A DNA stretch of 64,000 nucleotides, taken from Paracidovorax wautersii. GTDB taxonomy: Bacteria; Pseudomonadota; Gammaproteobacteria; Burkholderiales; Burkholderiaceae_C. Shown in pieces: positions 62,170-64,000 of this stretch (the first letter of the stretch is position 1; the number at the start of each line of letters is the position of its first letter). The notes under the pieces were generated by a model that ran no database searches, had not been told where the DNA came from, and saw only the letters and a program-made list of their open reading frames with translations. The position numbers were made by a program, and so were the translations under genes. The stretch lies in the NCBI RefSeq assembly GCF_031453675.1, contig NZ_JAVIZX010000001.1:1944001-2008000 (forward strand), in the 5' to 3' direction.

Positions 62170-62934
62170 ATGACCACCACCCGTCCCGGTTTGCCACCGG
62201 TGCCCAGTGCCCAGACACCTGCCGCTTCCGCGCTCGGGACGGCGGAGCGCCGCCGCGCACCCCGCATCGCGCCCCTGAGCGCCGATGTCTACGCGGCCAG
62301 TTCCGCGCCTGCCAAGCAGGCTTCGTTGCAGGAGCTCAAGGCCCAGCCGCGCAAGCCCGGCGAAGCGTCGTTCTTCTTTCTCGATCACCATTTCCAGCAC
62401 AACGCGGTCAAGGTCCTGCCCGGCGAATTCTTCGTCTCCAACGAGAGCATGGTGATCATGACGGTGCTGGGCTCGTGCATCGCAGCCTGCCTGTGGGACA
62501 GCCGTGCGCGCATCGGCGGCATGAACCATTTCATGCTGCCCGACGGCGACGCCAACGACGTGTCGGGCCGCTATGGCTCGTACGCCATGGAACTGCTGAT
62601 CAACGAAATGCTCAAGCTCGGCGCCCGCCGGGAGACCATGCAGGCCAAGATCTTCGGCGGCGCGCAGGTCATGCACAACTTCACCACGATGAACGTCGGC
62701 GAGCGCAACACCAACTTCGTGCTCAACTACCTGCAGACCGAGCGGATTCCGATCGTGTCCGAAGATGTGCTCGACATCTATCCGCGCAAGGTCGTGTTCT
62801 TCCCGGTCACCGGCAAGGCCATGGTCAAGCGGCTGGCCCATGCCCATCCCGAAGCGCTGGTCGCACAGGAGGTCAAGGGCAATGCGGTCACGGTGGCCAA
62901 GACGACCTCGGGCGGCTCGGTGGATCTGTTTTGA
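62170..62934 (+). CDS. cheD: receptor deamidase CheD
   Basis: A 254-residue deamidase that converts receptor Gln to Glu. The catalytic Cys is in [12 protein letters not shown] and the His in [10 protein letters not shown]. It has [20 protein letters not shown] and [15 protein letters not shown] variable N-terminus of about 65 residues makes it longer than the small CheD forms (about 160-200). The C-terminus GGSVDLF is like that of the 57567 protein. It is between cheR and cheB. Confidence 0.96.
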   Translation: MTTTRPGLPPVPSAQTPAASALGTAERRRAPRIAPLSADVYAASSAPAKQASLQELKAQPRKPGEASFFFLDHHFQHNAVKVLPGEFFVSNESMVIMTVLGSCIAACLWDSRARIGGMNHFMLPDGDANDVSGRYGSYAMELLINEMLKLGARRETMQAKIFGGAQVMHNFTTMNVGERNTNFVLNYLQTERIPIVSEDVLDIYPRKVVFFPVTGKAMVKRLAHAHPEALVAQEVKGNAVTVAKTTSGGSVDLF

Positions 62935-62950
62935 TGGAAGGGTTGACGGA

Positions 62951-64000
62951 ATGAGCAGGAAGATCCGCGTGATCGTGGTGGATGACTCGGCGCTGGTGCG
63001 CAGCCTGCTGGCGGAGATCATCAACCGCCAGCGGGACATGGAGTGCATCGGCACGGCCAACGATCCTTTGATCGCCCGCGAAATGATCCGGGAGATGAAC
63101 CCGGACGTCATCACGCTCGACGTCGAGATGCCCCGCATGGACGGCATCGATTTCCTGGGCCGTCTGATGCGGCTGCGGCCCATGCCCGTGGTGATGATCT
63201 CCACGCTGACGGAGCGGGGCGCCGAGGTGACCATGCGCGCGCTCGAACTGGGTGCCGTCGACTTCGTCGCCAAGCCGCGCGTCGGCCTGGCCGGCGGACT
63301 CAACGAGCTGGCTGACAAGATCGTGGACAAGATCCGCGTCGCAGCAGTCGCCCATGTACGCCGCGCGCCTGCGCGGGATCCGGCCAGCATCGTCCACCCC
63401 ACGGCTGGTGGCACAGCGGCGGCGGCAGCGCCGGTGTCGTCCACAGCCCTGCTCGGCCGGCTTTCGACCGAGAAGCTCATCTGCATCGGCGCTTCCACCG
63501 GCGGCACCGAGGCCATCCGCGAAGTGCTGGTGCAGCTGCCGGCCGATTCGCCGGCCATCGTCATCACCCAGCACATGCCGCCCGGTTTCACCACCAGTTT
63601 TGCCGCACGGCTCAACGGGCTGTGCCAGATCACGGTCAAGGAAGCGGTGAACGGCGAGCGCATCCTGCCGGGGCATGCCTACATCGCGCCCGGCGGGCGG
63701 CAATTCCATGTGGCCCGCAGCGGCGCCAACTATGTCGCCGTCGTGGATGACGGGCCGCCGGTCAATCGCCACAAGCCTTCGGTGGAGGTGCTGTTCAAGT
63801 CCGCCGCGGCCGTGGTGGGCCGCAACGCCTACGGCATCATGCTGACCGGCATGGGCAACGACGGTGCCGCCGCCATGCGCGAGATGAAGGACGCCGGCAG
63901 CTATAACTATGTGCAGGACGAAGCCAGCTGCATCGTCTTCGGGATGCCCCGCGAGGCCATTGCCCATGGTGCGGCCGACGAGGTGCTGCCGCTCACCCAG
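62951..64000 (+). CDS. cheB: chemotaxis methylesterase CheB (cut by the window end)
   Basis: 350 codons are visible; the frame is open to the last base, and only a few C-terminal residues should be missing. The receiver domain has [20 protein letters not shown] and the acceptor Asp in [19 protein letters not shown]. After an Ala-rich linker, the esterase domain has the catalytic Ser in [11 protein letters not shown], the His in ITQHMPPGF and the late Asp in [12 protein letters not shown]. It removes receptor methyl groups in answer to CheA phosphorylation. Confidence 0.96.
   Translation, partial: MSRKIRVIVVDDSALVRSLLAEIINRQRDMECIGTANDPLIAREMIREMNPDVITLDVEMPRMDGIDFLGRLMRLRPMPVVMISTLTERGAEVTMRALELGAVDFVAKPRVGLAGGLNELADKIVDKIRVAAVAHVRRAPARDPASIVHPTAGGTAAAAAPVSSTALLGRLSTEKLICIGASTGGTEAIREVLVQLPADSPAIVITQHMPPGFTTSFAARLNGLCQITVKEAVNGERILPGHAYIAPGGRQFHVARSGANYVAVVDDGPPVNRHKPSVEVLFKSAAAVVGRNAYGIMLTGMGNDGAAAMREMKDAGSYNYVQDEASCIVFGMPREAIAHGAADEVLPLTQ

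Noticed and set aside
58870-63663. Open frame of nearly 1600 codons on the minus strand, opposite the che operon.
   Set aside because: It is antisense to cheA, cheW, cheR, cheD and cheB, all with clear family motifs. Its translation is rich in His, Gln, Arg and Gly as expected of a shadow frame in high-GC DNA.
1-64000. CRISPR arrays, insertion sequences, rRNA genes.
   Set aside because: No regularly spaced repeats, transposase genes or rRNA-like stretches seen.

Overview
The window is high-GC DNA that reads like the chromosome of a Comamonadaceae beta-proteobacterium, most likely Acidovorax or a close relative. The evidence is the protein families and gene order (flg, fli, flh, mot and che blocks side by side) and two small dispersed repeat families that I recognise from Comamonadaceae genomes. 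The species call is inference.

Layout. (1) 1-9643 is an amino-acid metabolism and export block. A compact minus-strand set (PLP dehydratase, LysE exporter, VOC protein, two PhzF-like proteins, glutathione S-transferase, aminotransferase, EamA transporter, second LysE exporter) faces a divergent MocR-type regulator. (2) 9681-12111 holds a lipoprotein and a degenerate EAL/HDOD signalling protein. (3) 12222-23221, minus strand, is the rod-hook operon flgBCDEFGHIJKL. flgA, flgM and flgN run the other way (23445-25039). (4) 25190-28946 is a three-gene minus-strand insert: a methyltransferase, a cytidylyltransferase-SDR fusion of the CDP-ribitol synthase (Acs1/Bcs1) type, and a LicD/fukutin-type transferase. 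It directly follows fliA. (5) 29006-38518, minus strand, is motA-motB-cheY-cheZ-flhB-flhA-flhF-flhG-like-fliA. (6) 38926-43263, plus strand, carries two flagellin genes, fliD, fliS and fliT. (7) fliE (minus) and fliFGHIJKLMNOPQR (plus) span 43668-55535. (8) 55653-57391, minus strand, is a two-component pair. (9) 57567-64000, plus strand, is the chemotaxis operon: a CheZ-like unknown, cheY, a frameshifted cheA, cheW, cheR, cheD and cheB, with cheB cut by the window end.

How it works together. The window encodes nearly the whole flagellum: export apparatus, MS and C rings, rod, hook, filament, cap, chaperones, stator, FliA and its anti-sigma factor FlgM, and most of the chemotaxis pathway. flhDC and chemoreceptor genes are not in view. 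Good sigma-28 promoters precede flgM, the first flagellin and fliD.

Most interesting. The insert after fliA looks like a ribitol-phosphate (or similar polyol-phosphate) surface-modification module. It pairs the enzyme type that makes CDP-ribitol with a fukutin-like transferase, and its position suggests the flagellar filament as target. Also notable: a cheA frameshift in C-runs, an FlhG-like protein without a P-loop, a dispersed repeat that sits inside the coding sequence of the MocR regulator, and a 16-base motif shared upstream of fliF and fliL.
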